A stretch of 56,154 nucleotides of DNA from RGIG6178 sp045612885 (GTDB lineage: Bacteria; Bacillota_I; Bacilli_A; RFN20; DUOF01). The position numbers and the translations under genes are program-made. A model generated the notes under the pieces. That model was not told the origin of the DNA. It saw only the letters and a list, made by a program, of their open reading frames with translations, and made no database searches. This document shows positions 34,358 to 42,722 of this stretch, piece by piece (the stretch's first letter is position 1; every line of letters starts with the position of its first letter). The stretch lies in NCBI GenBank assembly GCA_045612885.1, contig JAZKZZ010000005.1, positions 1 through 56,154 on the forward strand. The letters are read 5' to 3'.

Positions 34358-35093
34358 TATTGATAAGGATTGTAAGATAGTGTTAGATACACAAGCAAAT
34401 GAAGTTGAAATTAATATAAATAAGTGTAAGGTTATAATTAGTGATATTTCTTCTTCAAATAAGGTTATAAATGTTAATGAAGGAGAATTAGATTATTGCT
34501 ATATAAAAAAGAATGGTAACCTAAATAGGCATGTTATTAATGCAAGTGAAAGTGAAGTTAAAGTTAGAGTTATAGATTTGTATAGTAATAGTAGTGAAAA
34601 TAAATATCTTATTAATATGAATGATGAAAATAGTTATGTTGATTTAAGCATTGCTAGTATAAGTAAGAAAAACGTTAAAAAAGAATATAAGATTAACACT
34701 AACAACAACGTAAGAAATACAGGGGTTAAAATAGATTGCTTTGGAATAGTAGAAGATAATAGCAGTTTAAGTTATGATATTACTTCTTTTATTAAAAAAG
34801 GTGCTAAACAATCTAGAGTTAATCAAAATAGTAAAATCTTGTTATTTGATAAAGAAAGTATAGGAATTAATAATCCTGTACTTGAAATAGAAGAAAATGA
34901 TGTTAAAGCTAATCATGGTTCTAGTATAGGAATGATTGATGAAGAGACTTTATTCTATTTAACTAGTAGAGGCATTAAAGAGAGTGATGCTAGAAATCTT
35001 GTTAGCATAGGAAGAGTTAATTATCTTATTGAAGAAGTAAAAGATGAAAGAATAAAAGAAGAATTATTAAAAGAAGTTTTGGAAAGGGTGTGA
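34344..35093 (+). CDS. sufD: Fe-S cluster assembly protein SufD, shortened form
   Basis: 249 residues from the ATG at 34344, after AAAGGAAAG; it overlaps sufC by 14 bases. The C-terminal part is clearly SufB/SufD family, with N-H-G-S-S-I-G and the L-F-Y-L-T-S-R-G-I element. Usual SufD has about 420-440 residues; here the N-terminal helical domain and part of the beta-helix are missing. The frame is intact and translation-coupled, so this looks like a reduced but functional partner of SufB rather than a pseudogene. Confidence 0.85.
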   Translation: MEIINIDKDCKIVLDTQANEVEININKCKVIISDISSSNKVINVNEGELDYCYIKKNGNLNRHVINASESEVKVRVIDLYSNSSENKYLINMNDENSYVDLSIASISKKNVKKEYKINTNNNVRNTGVKIDCFGIVEDNSSLSYDITSFIKKGAKQSRVNQNSKILLFDKESIGINNPVLEIEENDVKANHGSSIGMIDEETLFYLTSRGIKESDARNLVSIGRVNYLIEEVKDERIKEELLKEVLERV

Positions 35094-35097
35094 GTTT

Positions 35098-36300
35098 ATG
35101 AAAGATTATCGTAAAGATTATCCGTTTTTTAAAAATAATCCAAATACGATATTTTTTGATAATGCTGCTACAGCCTTAAAACCAAAGTGTGTAATAGATG
35201 CAGTAACTTATTACTATGAACATTTGTCTTGTAATGCTCACAGAGGTGATTATAACTTATCATATTTAGTAGATAAGGAAATTGCAAGTGCTAGAAAAGA
35301 TGTGGCGGAATTTATAGGTGCTAATGATTATGAAGTTGCTTTTGTTAGTGGTACTACAGAAGGATTAAATATGATTGCAAGTGGGTATGTATCTAAAATT
35401 ATTAATGAAGGCGATGAAATTTTAATTAGTGAATTAGAACATGCTTCAAATGTGTTACCGTGGTTTAAAATTGCTAATGATAAGAAAGCTAAAGTTAAGT
35501 ATATTACTTTAGAAGATAATAAAATTACTCTTGATGCAATAAGGAAGTCTATAACAGATAAGACTAAGGTTATATCTTTAGCTTATATATCTAATGTTTT
35601 AGGATACAAGATACCTGCTAAAGAGATAGCTAAGTTAGCACATGAACACAATATAATTTTCATTTTAGATGGAGCTCAATCTACTCCTCATATTAGAGTG
35701 GATGTTAAGGATTTAGATTGTGATTTTTATGTATTTAGTGCTCATAAAATGGGTGGCCCTACAGGAATTGGAGCTTTATATGGAAAAGAAGAACTATTAG
35801 CAGAAACAGATGCTTATACCTTGGGTGGAGGAATGAATAAGAAGTTTAGTAAAGATACTCATTATGATGTATATAACTCTGTTAGAAAGTTTGAAGCAGG
35901 TACTCCAAATATTGAAGGAATATTTGGTTTTCATGCAATTGTAAAGTATATAAATCAAATTGGATTTGATTATATTGAAAAAAGAGAAAAAGAGTTAAGA
36001 CAAAGAGCGTTAAATGGATTAAGAAAGTTAGATAATATAGTAATTTATAATGATGATTTAGATGCTTATACTATTTCATTTAATGTTAAAGATGTATTTA
36101 GTCAAGATGCTGCTAGTTTATTTAGCAAATATGATATTTGTTTAAGAGCAGGTCAACATTGTGCTAAATTAATTGATGGAGTACTTGGAACTTATGCTTC
36201 ACTTAGATGTAGTTTCTATTTTTATAATAGTGAAGAAGAAGTAGATAAATTTGTTAAAGTTGCAGCAAAAGGAAGTGATTTTTTAGATGCCTACTTTTAA
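35098..36300 (+). CDS. sufS: Cysteine desulfurase SufS
   Basis: 400 residues, PLP-dependent class V fold. The PLP lysine is in S-A-H-K-M-G-G-P, and the catalytic cysteine loop is R-A-G-Q-H-C-A-K, typical of group II (SufS) desulfurases. It takes sulfur from cysteine and passes it to SufU. Four bases after sufD and overlapping sufU by 14 bases. Confidence 0.96.
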   Translation: MKDYRKDYPFFKNNPNTIFFDNAATALKPKCVIDAVTYYYEHLSCNAHRGDYNLSYLVDKEIASARKDVAEFIGANDYEVAFVSGTTEGLNMIASGYVSKIINEGDEILISELEHASNVLPWFKIANDKKAKVKYITLEDNKITLDAIRKSITDKTKVISLAYISNVLGYKIPAKEIAKLAHEHNIIFILDGAQSTPHIRVDVKDLDCDFYVFSAHKMGGPTGIGALYGKEELLAETDAYTLGGGMNKKFSKDTHYDVYNSVRKFEAGTPNIEGIFGFHAIVKYINQIGFDYIEKREKELRQRALNGLRKLDNIVIYNDDLDAYTISFNVKDVFSQDAASLFSKYDICLRAGQHCAKLIDGVLGTYASLRCSFYFYNSEEEVDKFVKVAAKGSDFLDAYF

Positions 36301-36721
36301 GGATAATCCCCTTCTTATAAGGGAAGTTATTATGGATCATTATGAATATCCAAGAAATAAAAAGTTAAAAAATGATTCTAGTTATAAGAGAGTTAATTTA
36401 GATTCTGAATCTTGTATTGATAATATAGATTTAGAAGTTAAAATTGAAAATGGAGTAATTAAAGATATATGTTTTGATGGAGTGGCATGTACGATATCTA
36501 CAGCTTCTGCATCAATTATGTCAGAATTATTAAAAGATAAAAGTGTAGAAGAGGCTAAGCATATTATAGATAATTATTTAGCAATGCTTCATGGAGAAGA
36601 ATATGATGAGGAATTGTTGGAGGAAGCTAATGCTTTTGTTAACACTGGTAAACAAGCTAATAGGATAAAGTGTGCTACTTTATCATGGAATGGGTTAAAA
36701 GATATATTAGATAAAGAATAA
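36287..36721 (+). CDS. sufU: Zinc-dependent sulfurtransferase SufU
   Basis: 144 residues. The zinc ligands of SufU are in place: Cys43 and Asp45 (S-C-I-D), a cysteine in G-V-A-C-T-I-S and the last in I-K-C-A-T-L-S-W. The usual glycine before the Asp is isoleucine here. The ATG at 36287 keeps the N-terminal helix that precedes the V-I-M-D-H-Y motif; an internal ATG at that methionine is rejected. It receives sulfur from SufS for SufBCD. Confidence 0.92.
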   Translation: MPTFKDNPLLIREVIMDHYEYPRNKKLKNDSSYKRVNLDSESCIDNIDLEVKIENGVIKDICFDGVACTISTASASIMSELLKDKSVEEAKHIIDNYLAMLHGEEYDEELLEEANAFVNTGKQANRIKCATLSWNGLKDILDKE

Positions 36722-36734
36722 GGGAGGTATCTTT

Positions 36735-38114
36735 ATGAAAGATGAATATCAATATGGTTTTAAAGATGAAGATGTTTCTCTTTTTAATAGTGGCAAAGGA
36801 TTAAACGAAGATGTTATTAAATTTATTTCTAAGAGTAAAAATGAACCCGAATGGATGTTAGAGTACAGATTGAAAGCATACAATTATTTTAAAGAACAAC
36901 CATTACCTAATTTTGGACCTGATTTGAGTGAAATTGATTTTAATGACTTTACATATTTTATTAAGCCAAGTGATAAAGTTAGTAATAATTGGGATGAAGT
37001 ACCTGAAAGTATTAAAAATACTTTTGATAAATTGGGTATAAAAGAAGCTGAACAAAAATATTTATCTGGCGTATCTACTCAATATGAGAGTGAAGTAGTA
37101 TATCACTCTATGTTAAAAGAAGTAGAAGAAAAGGGAATTATATTCTTAGACACAGATAGTGCATTAAGACAATACCCAGAAATATTTAAAAAATATTTTT
37201 CTACTGTAGTTCCTTATACTGATAATAAATTTGCAGCATTAAATAGTGCAGTATGGAGTGGAGGATCATTTATATATGTTCCTAAGAATACCCATCTAGA
37301 TAAGCCACTTCAATCATATTTTAGAATTAACTCTCAATCTATGGGGCAATTTGAAAGAACTTTAATTATTGTAGATGAGGGTAGTGATGTACATTATGTT
37401 GAAGGATGTAGCGCTCCAATTTATTCTAAAGATTCGCTTCATGCAGCGGTGGTAGAGATTGTAGTATTAAAGGATGCAAAATGTAGATATTCTACAATTC
37501 AAAATTGGTCTACTAATATTATCAATCTGGTTACTAAAAGAGCATTAGTAGAAGAAAATGGATTAATGGAATGGATTGATGGAAATATTGGTTCACATAT
37601 CAATATGAAATATCCTTGTTGTGTCTTGAAAGGAGATAGTGCAAAAGGAGCTTGTATTTCTATTGCAGTAGCAGGAAAAGAACAAATTCAAGATGCTGGT
37701 GCTAAAATGGTTCATATTGGAAAAAGAACTAGTTCTACTATTATTTCTAAATCCATTGGAAAACAAGGTGGAAATGTAGATTATAGAGGACTTGTTAAGA
37801 TTACTAAGAATGCTACAGGCAGTAGAAGCAAAGTAGAATGTGATACTTTATTAATAGATGATTTATCTAATAGTGATACTATTCCTACTAATATTGTTAT
37901 GAATAATAATTCAATTTTAGAGCATGAGGCTAGTGTTAGTAAGATAAGTGAAGATGAATTGTTCTATTTAATGTCTAGAGGATTAGATAAAGAAAAAGCT
38001 GCTCAAATGATAGTAATGGGATTTATTGAACCATTTGCCAAAGAATTACCTATGGAATATGCAGTAGAGCTAAATAACCTTATAAAACTCGAAATGGAGG
38101 GAAGTATTGGATGA
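36735..38114 (+). CDS. sufB: Fe-S cluster assembly scaffold SufB
   Basis: 459 residues, full length. Conserved SufB segments include Y-Q-Y-G-F near the start, G-G-S-F-I-Y-V-P in the middle, and E-H-E-A-S-V-S-K-I-S followed by L-F-Y-L-M-S-R-G-L near the end. It is the main scaffold of the complex. Ribosome binding site GGGAGG. TGA stop overlaps the start of the methyltransferase gene. Confidence 0.96.
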   Translation: MKDEYQYGFKDEDVSLFNSGKGLNEDVIKFISKSKNEPEWMLEYRLKAYNYFKEQPLPNFGPDLSEIDFNDFTYFIKPSDKVSNNWDEVPESIKNTFDKLGIKEAEQKYLSGVSTQYESEVVYHSMLKEVEEKGIIFLDTDSALRQYPEIFKKYFSTVVPYTDNKFAALNSAVWSGGSFIYVPKNTHLDKPLQSYFRINSQSMGQFERTLIIVDEGSDVHYVEGCSAPIYSKDSLHAAVVEIVVLKDAKCRYSTIQNWSTNIINLVTKRALVEENGLMEWIDGNIGSHINMKYPCCVLKGDSAKGACISIAVAGKEQIQDAGAKMVHIGKRTSSTIISKSIGKQGGNVDYRGLVKITKNATGSRSKVECDTLLIDDLSNSDTIPTNIVMNNNSILEHEASVSKISEDELFYLMSRGLDKEKAAQMIVMGFIEPFAKELPMEYAVELNNLIKLEMEGSIG

Positions 38115-39280
38115 TGACCATTACTAATTTTGAATTATTACTTAATGATTTGTTTAATAATGAATTAATTGCAAGAATTATATTTTCTTCTCCATATAAA
38201 AAGGATAAGGAATCATTTTCTAAGGTTCAACTTAATCCATATCTTAATGATGGAGAAATGAAATATCAATATACTTATTTTTTTGAAAATAGAGTAGTGC
38301 ACTCTAATCTAGAAAAAGATGATGCAATTAATGAGACTAAAACATTAATTACTAGCATCTTTAAGCAAGCTTTAATTAGTTGTAAAGATAAAGAATATCA
38401 TCTTTTAAGTAATAAGAGTGGTAAAGTTACTATTATTGAAAGAAAGATTGAAAAGAGTAAAACTGATAAACTTACTCATAATAGGGAAAAACAATATATT
38501 ATTAAAGATAATACTGTAGTTCCTTTTTTAGTAGAACTTGGAGTAATGAATATAAATGGTAAGGTATTAAACGATAAGTATGATAAGTTTAAGCAAATTA
38601 ATAGATTTGTTGAATTTGTTGATGATATTGTAGAGGAGTTTAATCCTAATAAAACTATAGATATTATTGATTTTGGATGTGGTAAGTCTTATCTTACATT
38701 TGCTATTCATTATTATCTAACCGAAGTAAAAAAACTTAAAGTGAATATTGTAGGGTTAGATTTAAAGGAAAATGTTATTAGAGATTGTAATGAAATCGTT
38801 AATAAATATAAGATGAAGGGAATTAGATTTGAAGTAGGAGATATCAAAGATTACAAGGAAAGTAATGTTGATATGGTAGTTACTCTTCATGCTTGTGATA
38901 CCGCCACTGATTATGCTCTTTATAATGCAATTGAGTGGAATGCTAAAGTTATACTTTCTGTTCCTTGTTGTCAACATGAAGTTAATAATCAAATTAAAGC
39001 TAGTAATTTAACTGGATTAACTAATTATGGAATTATTAAAGAGAGAATATCAGCGCTTATTACAGATGTAAGTAGAGCAGAATTATTATCTATAAATGGA
39101 TATAAAACACAGATTTTAGAATTTATTGATATGGCTCATACTCCTAAAAATTTATTAATTAGAGCGGTAAAAAGAAATAATAATATAAATGTAAAAAAAC
39201 ATTTAAAAGAGCTAGAAGATTTAAAGAAAGAATTCAATTACGAATTAACTTTAGAAAAGTTGCTTAAAAATAAAAATTGA
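38111..39280 (+). CDS. Class I SAM-dependent methyltransferase at the end of the suf operon
   Basis: 389 residues, starting ATGA over the sufB stop, with GGAGGG upstream. The first 170 residues form an uncharacterised N-terminal domain. The second half is a Methyltransf_32-like domain: motif I I-D-F-G-C-G-K-S-Y-L-T-F, and an S-V-P-C-C-Q-H-E motif after beta-4/5. Family members are often annotated as putative RNA methyltransferases; the target is unknown. The Cys-Cys pair in the active-site loop is notable in a gene coupled to Fe-S assembly. Confidence 0.85.
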   Translation: MMTITNFELLLNDLFNNELIARIIFSSPYKKDKESFSKVQLNPYLNDGEMKYQYTYFFENRVVHSNLEKDDAINETKTLITSIFKQALISCKDKEYHLLSNKSGKVTIIERKIEKSKTDKLTHNREKQYIIKDNTVVPFLVELGVMNINGKVLNDKYDKFKQINRFVEFVDDIVEEFNPNKTIDIIDFGCGKSYLTFAIHYYLTEVKKLKVNIVGLDLKENVIRDCNEIVNKYKMKGIRFEVGDIKDYKESNVDMVVTLHACDTATDYALYNAIEWNAKVILSVPCCQHEVNNQIKASNLTGLTNYGIIKERISALITDVSRAELLSINGYKTQILEFIDMAHTPKNLLIRAVKRNNNINVKKHLKELEDLKKEFNYELTLEKLLKNKN

Positions 39281-39302
39281 GGTTATTCCTCAATTTTTTT
39301 TG
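39272..39302. terminator. Bidirectional terminator
   Basis: AAAAATTGAGG / CCTCAATTTTT, 11 perfect pairs with a 5-base loop. It serves the suf operon and rnhC. Confidence 0.88.
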
Positions 39303-40203
39303 TATTCGCAAAGTGTACTTTAGCTACTTCATTTAATTTTTCAATACCATACTCATTTACTAACTCTTTAGCAAACACATCTACTTCTTTACCAGCACCT
39401 TTAGGTATATCTTTTCCTATTTCATCAGATAACTTATCCATTTTAGTTAAGAATGAGTATCTAGCAATAATAGATGCTACGGCTACAGCAGGATATTTAC
39501 TTTCTGCTTTAGTTTCAAATCTTATTTGTCCTTCGATGTAAGGAGAGAACTTTACATAATCATAATATCTTGCTTCACTTAAGAATTGATCTACTACAGT
39601 TAGAACAGCTCTTTTATTTAATTTATCTCTTAAGTTATGAATGACTTGATTATGTAGCATTGCTTTAATTTTAGCTTGATTATATCCTTGCTTAATTAAA
39701 GCATTATATTTTTTAGGATCTAAACTTACTTGTGAGTAAGGGATTTTTGCTAGAATTCTAGGTGCTATCTTTTTGATTTTATCATCAGTTAACTTTTTAG
39801 AATCATCTATTCCAATTTCCTCTAGAAAAGGCAAGTCACTTGCTTTAACATAGCTTGCACATACACATAATGGACCAAAGTAATCACCAGTACCAACTTC
39901 ATCACTACCAATATGTTCTTTATGATATTTCCAATCCGAAGTAGTATCCTTTTTAGTTTCCTTTTTTTGAGTTTCTTCAATATCGTCTAGCAAAGAGTTA
40001 TCCCATATACTAGCTTCATAACTGGCCTTTTCTCCTTGAAAGACAACTTTTTTAGATGTATAGATAGTGATTGTTACTTTTTCTAATTTAAATTGATTTA
40101 ATACATATTCATTATTATTTTCTACTATATTTTCATTATAAAAGGAAATCATTTTATTGATTGTGTCTTCATCTAATATTAAAGTGATTGTTTTATTTTC
40201 CAT
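39283..40203 (-). CDS. rnhC: Ribonuclease HIII
   Basis: 306 residues from the minus-strand ATG whose first base is 40203, after AGGTGA; the GTG nine bases upstream lies inside that site. The N-terminal TBP-like substrate-binding domain (1-75) is followed by the RNase H domain with G-S-D-E-V-G-T-G-D-Y-F-G-P, D-D-S-K-K-L and V-D-Q-F. It degrades RNA in RNA-DNA hybrids. The N-terminal domain separates it from RNase HII. Confidence 0.94.
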   Translation of the reverse strand: MENKTITLILDEDTINKMISFYNENIVENNNEYVLNQFKLEKVTITIYTSKKVVFQGEKASYEASIWDNSLLDDIEETQKKETKKDTTSDWKYHKEHIGSDEVGTGDYFGPLCVCASYVKASDLPFLEEIGIDDSKKLTDDKIKKIAPRILAKIPYSQVSLDPKKYNALIKQGYNQAKIKAMLHNQVIHNLRDKLNKRAVLTVVDQFLSEARYYDYVKFSPYIEGQIRFETKAESKYPAVAVASIIARYSFLTKMDKLSDEIGKDIPKGAGKEVDVFAKELVNEYGIEKLNEVAKVHFANTKKIEE

Positions 40204-40220
40204 CGTATTCACCTATTTAT

Positions 40221-40229
40221 ATTTTAACA
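40221..40229 (-). promoter_or_regulatory. rnhC extended -10
   Basis: Minus strand TGTTAAAAT. A TTAGCA / TGCTAA hairpin (40233-40250) lies just upstream of it. Confidence 0.4.
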
Positions 40230-40357
40230 CTATTAGCAAAAAAATGCTAAAAAATTTAAAAAAACACAAGGAAATTATAATATTTAGAAAAATTATGAAT
40301 TAGATAAAAATACTATGAATTACACATTATGTCACATATAATTTTGAAATTTTAGAA

Positions 40358-40366
40358 TGATATAAT
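40358..40366 (+). promoter_or_regulatory. Extended -10 promoter
   Basis: TGATATAAT (TG-n-TATAAT) in the 247-base divergent gap between rnhC and the membrane protein gene. The rest of the gap is plain AT-rich DNA. Confidence 0.45.
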
Positions 40367-40459
40367 AAAAATTATTTTTTAACTATTTAATAATAAAAAA
40401 CTACATATGAGTTAAAAAAGCAAATATATATGTTATCATTAAAGTAGGAGATGAGGACA

Positions 40460-41755
40460 ATGGATATTATGTCAATTGCTATAATGTTACTTCCATTAGC
40501 AATAGTTTTGCTAATTTTTTCTTTAACTCCATTTTTTAAATCTAAAGTTCAAATATATATAGCGTTAGTAATGTTTGGATTGTCTGCGGCAATGTTTGTT
40601 TTGCCAAATGAATGGTTTATGGAAACAAAAATGCCAATTATTGATAATTCAATAGAAAATATAATTTTGGAAGTATTAAATAAAATAAAAATGTATAAAG
40701 TTGTTACAGAGTTTGATGTTACGATACAAGAAAAAATTTTAGGCATGGTTCCTGGAATTGTTAAAACGTGTTTTGTATATTTTTTCTTTGTTGTTGAAGT
40801 TGTATTAATAACTTTAATATGTTTTATTATTCATCTGATTAAAAAAGGCAGAAAACCTGCACGTGTTAGCATAGGGGTTATTGCTATTTTGGTTATTTCT
40901 TTTGTTATAGCATATACTCCAATTGATACATGTAAAACTTTATATAATACTTTTACTGAGGTTGCTGCCAATGGTGAATTATTAGAAAATTATCCTGAAC
41001 TTAGTGAGTATGAAAAGGAGATAAAATTATTAGAAGAAATATTTGAAAAATGTGAAATAGAATTTTTAAATGAGTATTCTATATTTCCTTCTCCAGATGA
41101 TGATTTTATAAAAGGAAATCATGCGCAATTAATATCAGAATTAAAGAGATTAGAATCATTAATGAAAAAAGTTGATTCTACAGGTATAGAAATAATTTAT
41201 GAAAATCCTAATTTTAGATTTAAACACACAACTGAAAATACATTTAATTTTGATAGGATTAAAGAACTTATTGATGATGTAAGTGAATCTAAAATATATA
41301 ATAATATGGCTTTATTATATACTAATGATATTCTAGTAGCTTTCGAAGATATAATAAGTGATGGTCAGAAAGATAGAATAAATCTTCAATTGAGTGAAAA
41401 GGAATTTAAAGAGCAATATGTTCAGATTCTAGAATTATTAAAGTTTGTTGCTGAACACGATTTAGCTAGGAAAGTAGAAGATTTAGTCTCATCAAAGATT
41501 ACTGATTTTATTACTAAAGGAATTAACTTGTTACAAGAGTTGGGTAAGGAAGGTAGAAATAAATTAACTACGTTTGGTGAGTATCCTATCATTGCGAAAA
41601 TAAAAGAATATAAAGGTTTTTCAATTGATTTAATTGCCGAAATATATGCATGTTTGCAATTGTATAATAGTATGGATTTATGGTTAAGTAGATATAGGGG
41701 GACAGAATTATATAAAGTTGCAGGAGAATTTTTAATATTAAAAGGAGTAATATAA
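40460..41755 (+). CDS. Unknown membrane protein linked to the patatin gene
   Basis: 431 residues from the ATG at 40460, nine bases after AGGAG; the ATG at 40451 is too close to that site. Four hydrophobic helices occupy the first 160 residues (about 4-22, 32-48, 105-130, 138-155). A large charged, mostly helical domain of about 270 residues follows. The second helix is followed by about 50 loop residues. No family recognised. It ends one base before the patatin-like lipase and shares its operon, which suggests a common job in lipid handling or envelope defence. Confidence 0.75.
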   Translation: MDIMSIAIMLLPLAIVLLIFSLTPFFKSKVQIYIALVMFGLSAAMFVLPNEWFMETKMPIIDNSIENIILEVLNKIKMYKVVTEFDVTIQEKILGMVPGIVKTCFVYFFFVVEVVLITLICFIIHLIKKGRKPARVSIGVIAILVISFVIAYTPIDTCKTLYNTFTEVAANGELLENYPELSEYEKEIKLLEEIFEKCEIEFLNEYSIFPSPDDDFIKGNHAQLISELKRLESLMKKVDSTGIEIIYENPNFRFKHTTENTFNFDRIKELIDDVSESKIYNNMALLYTNDILVAFEDIISDGQKDRINLQLSEKEFKEQYVQILELLKFVAEHDLARKVEDLVSSKITDFITKGINLLQELGKEGRNKLTTFGEYPIIAKIKEYKGFSIDLIAEIYACLQLYNSMDLWLSRYRGTELYKVAGEFLILKGVI

Positions 41756-41756
41756 C

Positions 41757-42509
41757 ATGTGTAATGGTTTAGTATTAGGTGGCGGAGGTTCTAAAGGTGC
41801 TTATCAAATTGGAGTACTTAGAGCGTTAAATGAATTAGGATATAATTATAAAGTTGTTACAGGGACTTCGGTTGGAGCTTTAAATACATTACTATTAGCT
41901 TCACATAAACAAGCGTTGTTGGAAAAGATATGGACAAAGATTGAATTTGAATCAATTATTGGACATGAATACAAATGGAATAGTAAAGTTTTAGAAACAT
42001 TTATAAAAGGAATATTAAAAGGAGGATTACCACTTTCACCACTTGAAAATTTGATTCATGAACATGTAAATGTTAGTGAATTGAAAGCTTCAGATATTGA
42101 ATGTGGGATTGTTTTTACCTCTCCATTTAGAAAATATACTCCCATTATAATAAAACAAACTCAAGATGATAAAATATTAGATTATCTTATAACTAGTTGT
42201 AGTGCTTTTCCATTTCTAAAGAAAAGAACAATAGATGGAAAAAAATGTTATGATGGTTTCTATACTGATAATTTACCTGTAAAGTTAGCAAAAGAGTTAG
42301 GTGCTACTAAGGTTATAGCAATAGATGTATTAAAGGGATTTAGGCAAAAAGTAGATATTAGTGATATGAAATATTTATGCATTAAACCAACTAGAAAAAC
42401 TGGATTTTTTTTGAATTTTGATAATGATAATGTAAATGGTTTGATAGAATTAGGTTATAAAGATGTAATGGATAGAAAAGAGGAAATTCTAGAATTTATT
42501 AATAGTTAG
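41757..42509 (+). CDS. Patatin-like phospholipase
   Basis: 250 residues. Oxyanion loop G-G-G-G-S-K-G-A-Y (8-16), nucleophile Ser38 in G-T-S-V-G, and catalytic Asp166 in D-G-F. The usual third residue of the D-G-G/A motif is phenylalanine. No signal peptide, so it acts in the cytoplasm or at the inner face of the membrane, probably on phospholipids. It starts one base after the membrane protein gene; AAAGGAG lies 10-15 bases upstream of its start. Confidence 0.9.
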   Translation: MCNGLVLGGGGSKGAYQIGVLRALNELGYNYKVVTGTSVGALNTLLLASHKQALLEKIWTKIEFESIIGHEYKWNSKVLETFIKGILKGGLPLSPLENLIHEHVNVSELKASDIECGIVFTSPFRKYTPIIIKQTQDDKILDYLITSCSAFPFLKKRTIDGKKCYDGFYTDNLPVKLAKELGATKVIAIDVLKGFRQKVDISDMKYLCIKPTRKTGFFLNFDNDNVNGLIELGYKDVMDRKEEILEFINS

Positions 42510-42571
42510 TGATTATGTATATAAGTTACTTAATGTATATGGAAAATACTAATGTAATATTTTGAAGAAAG

Positions 42572-42593
42572 CAGATGGAAATCATCTGTTTTT
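42572..42593 (+). terminator. Intrinsic terminator
   Basis: CAGATG / CATCTG with a 5-base loop, then TTTTTA. Confidence 0.75.
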
Positions 42594-42672
42594 ATTTTAT
42601 ATAATGTTCTAATTTATGAATAATATAACCTCCTTATATTGCGTGTTCTTCCTAAAACTTAATATATATTTT

Positions 42673-42702
42673 TTGTTATTAGTAATTTAATTGTGTTATA
42701 CT
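42673..42702 (+). promoter_or_regulatory. mutS2 promoter
   Basis: TTGTTA (42673-42678), 18-base spacer, TATACT (42697-42702) with a TG-n extension. Confidence 0.6.
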
Positions 42703-42722
42703 CTAAAGGGAAGGATGATTAT

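Noticed and set aside
34344..35093. sufD as a pseudogene
   Set aside because: Short but with an intact frame, own ribosome binding site, overlap coupling and a conserved C-terminal core.
40233..40250. TTAGCA / TGCTAA hairpin upstream of rnhC as a terminator
   Set aside because: It lies upstream of the rnhC promoter with no gene ending there and has no T run in a useful direction.
40460..42509. A CBASS-type antiphage system around the patatin gene
   Set aside because: No nucleotidyltransferase, cyclase, ubiquitin-like or HORMA gene is adjacent; only the lipase and a membrane protein are present.
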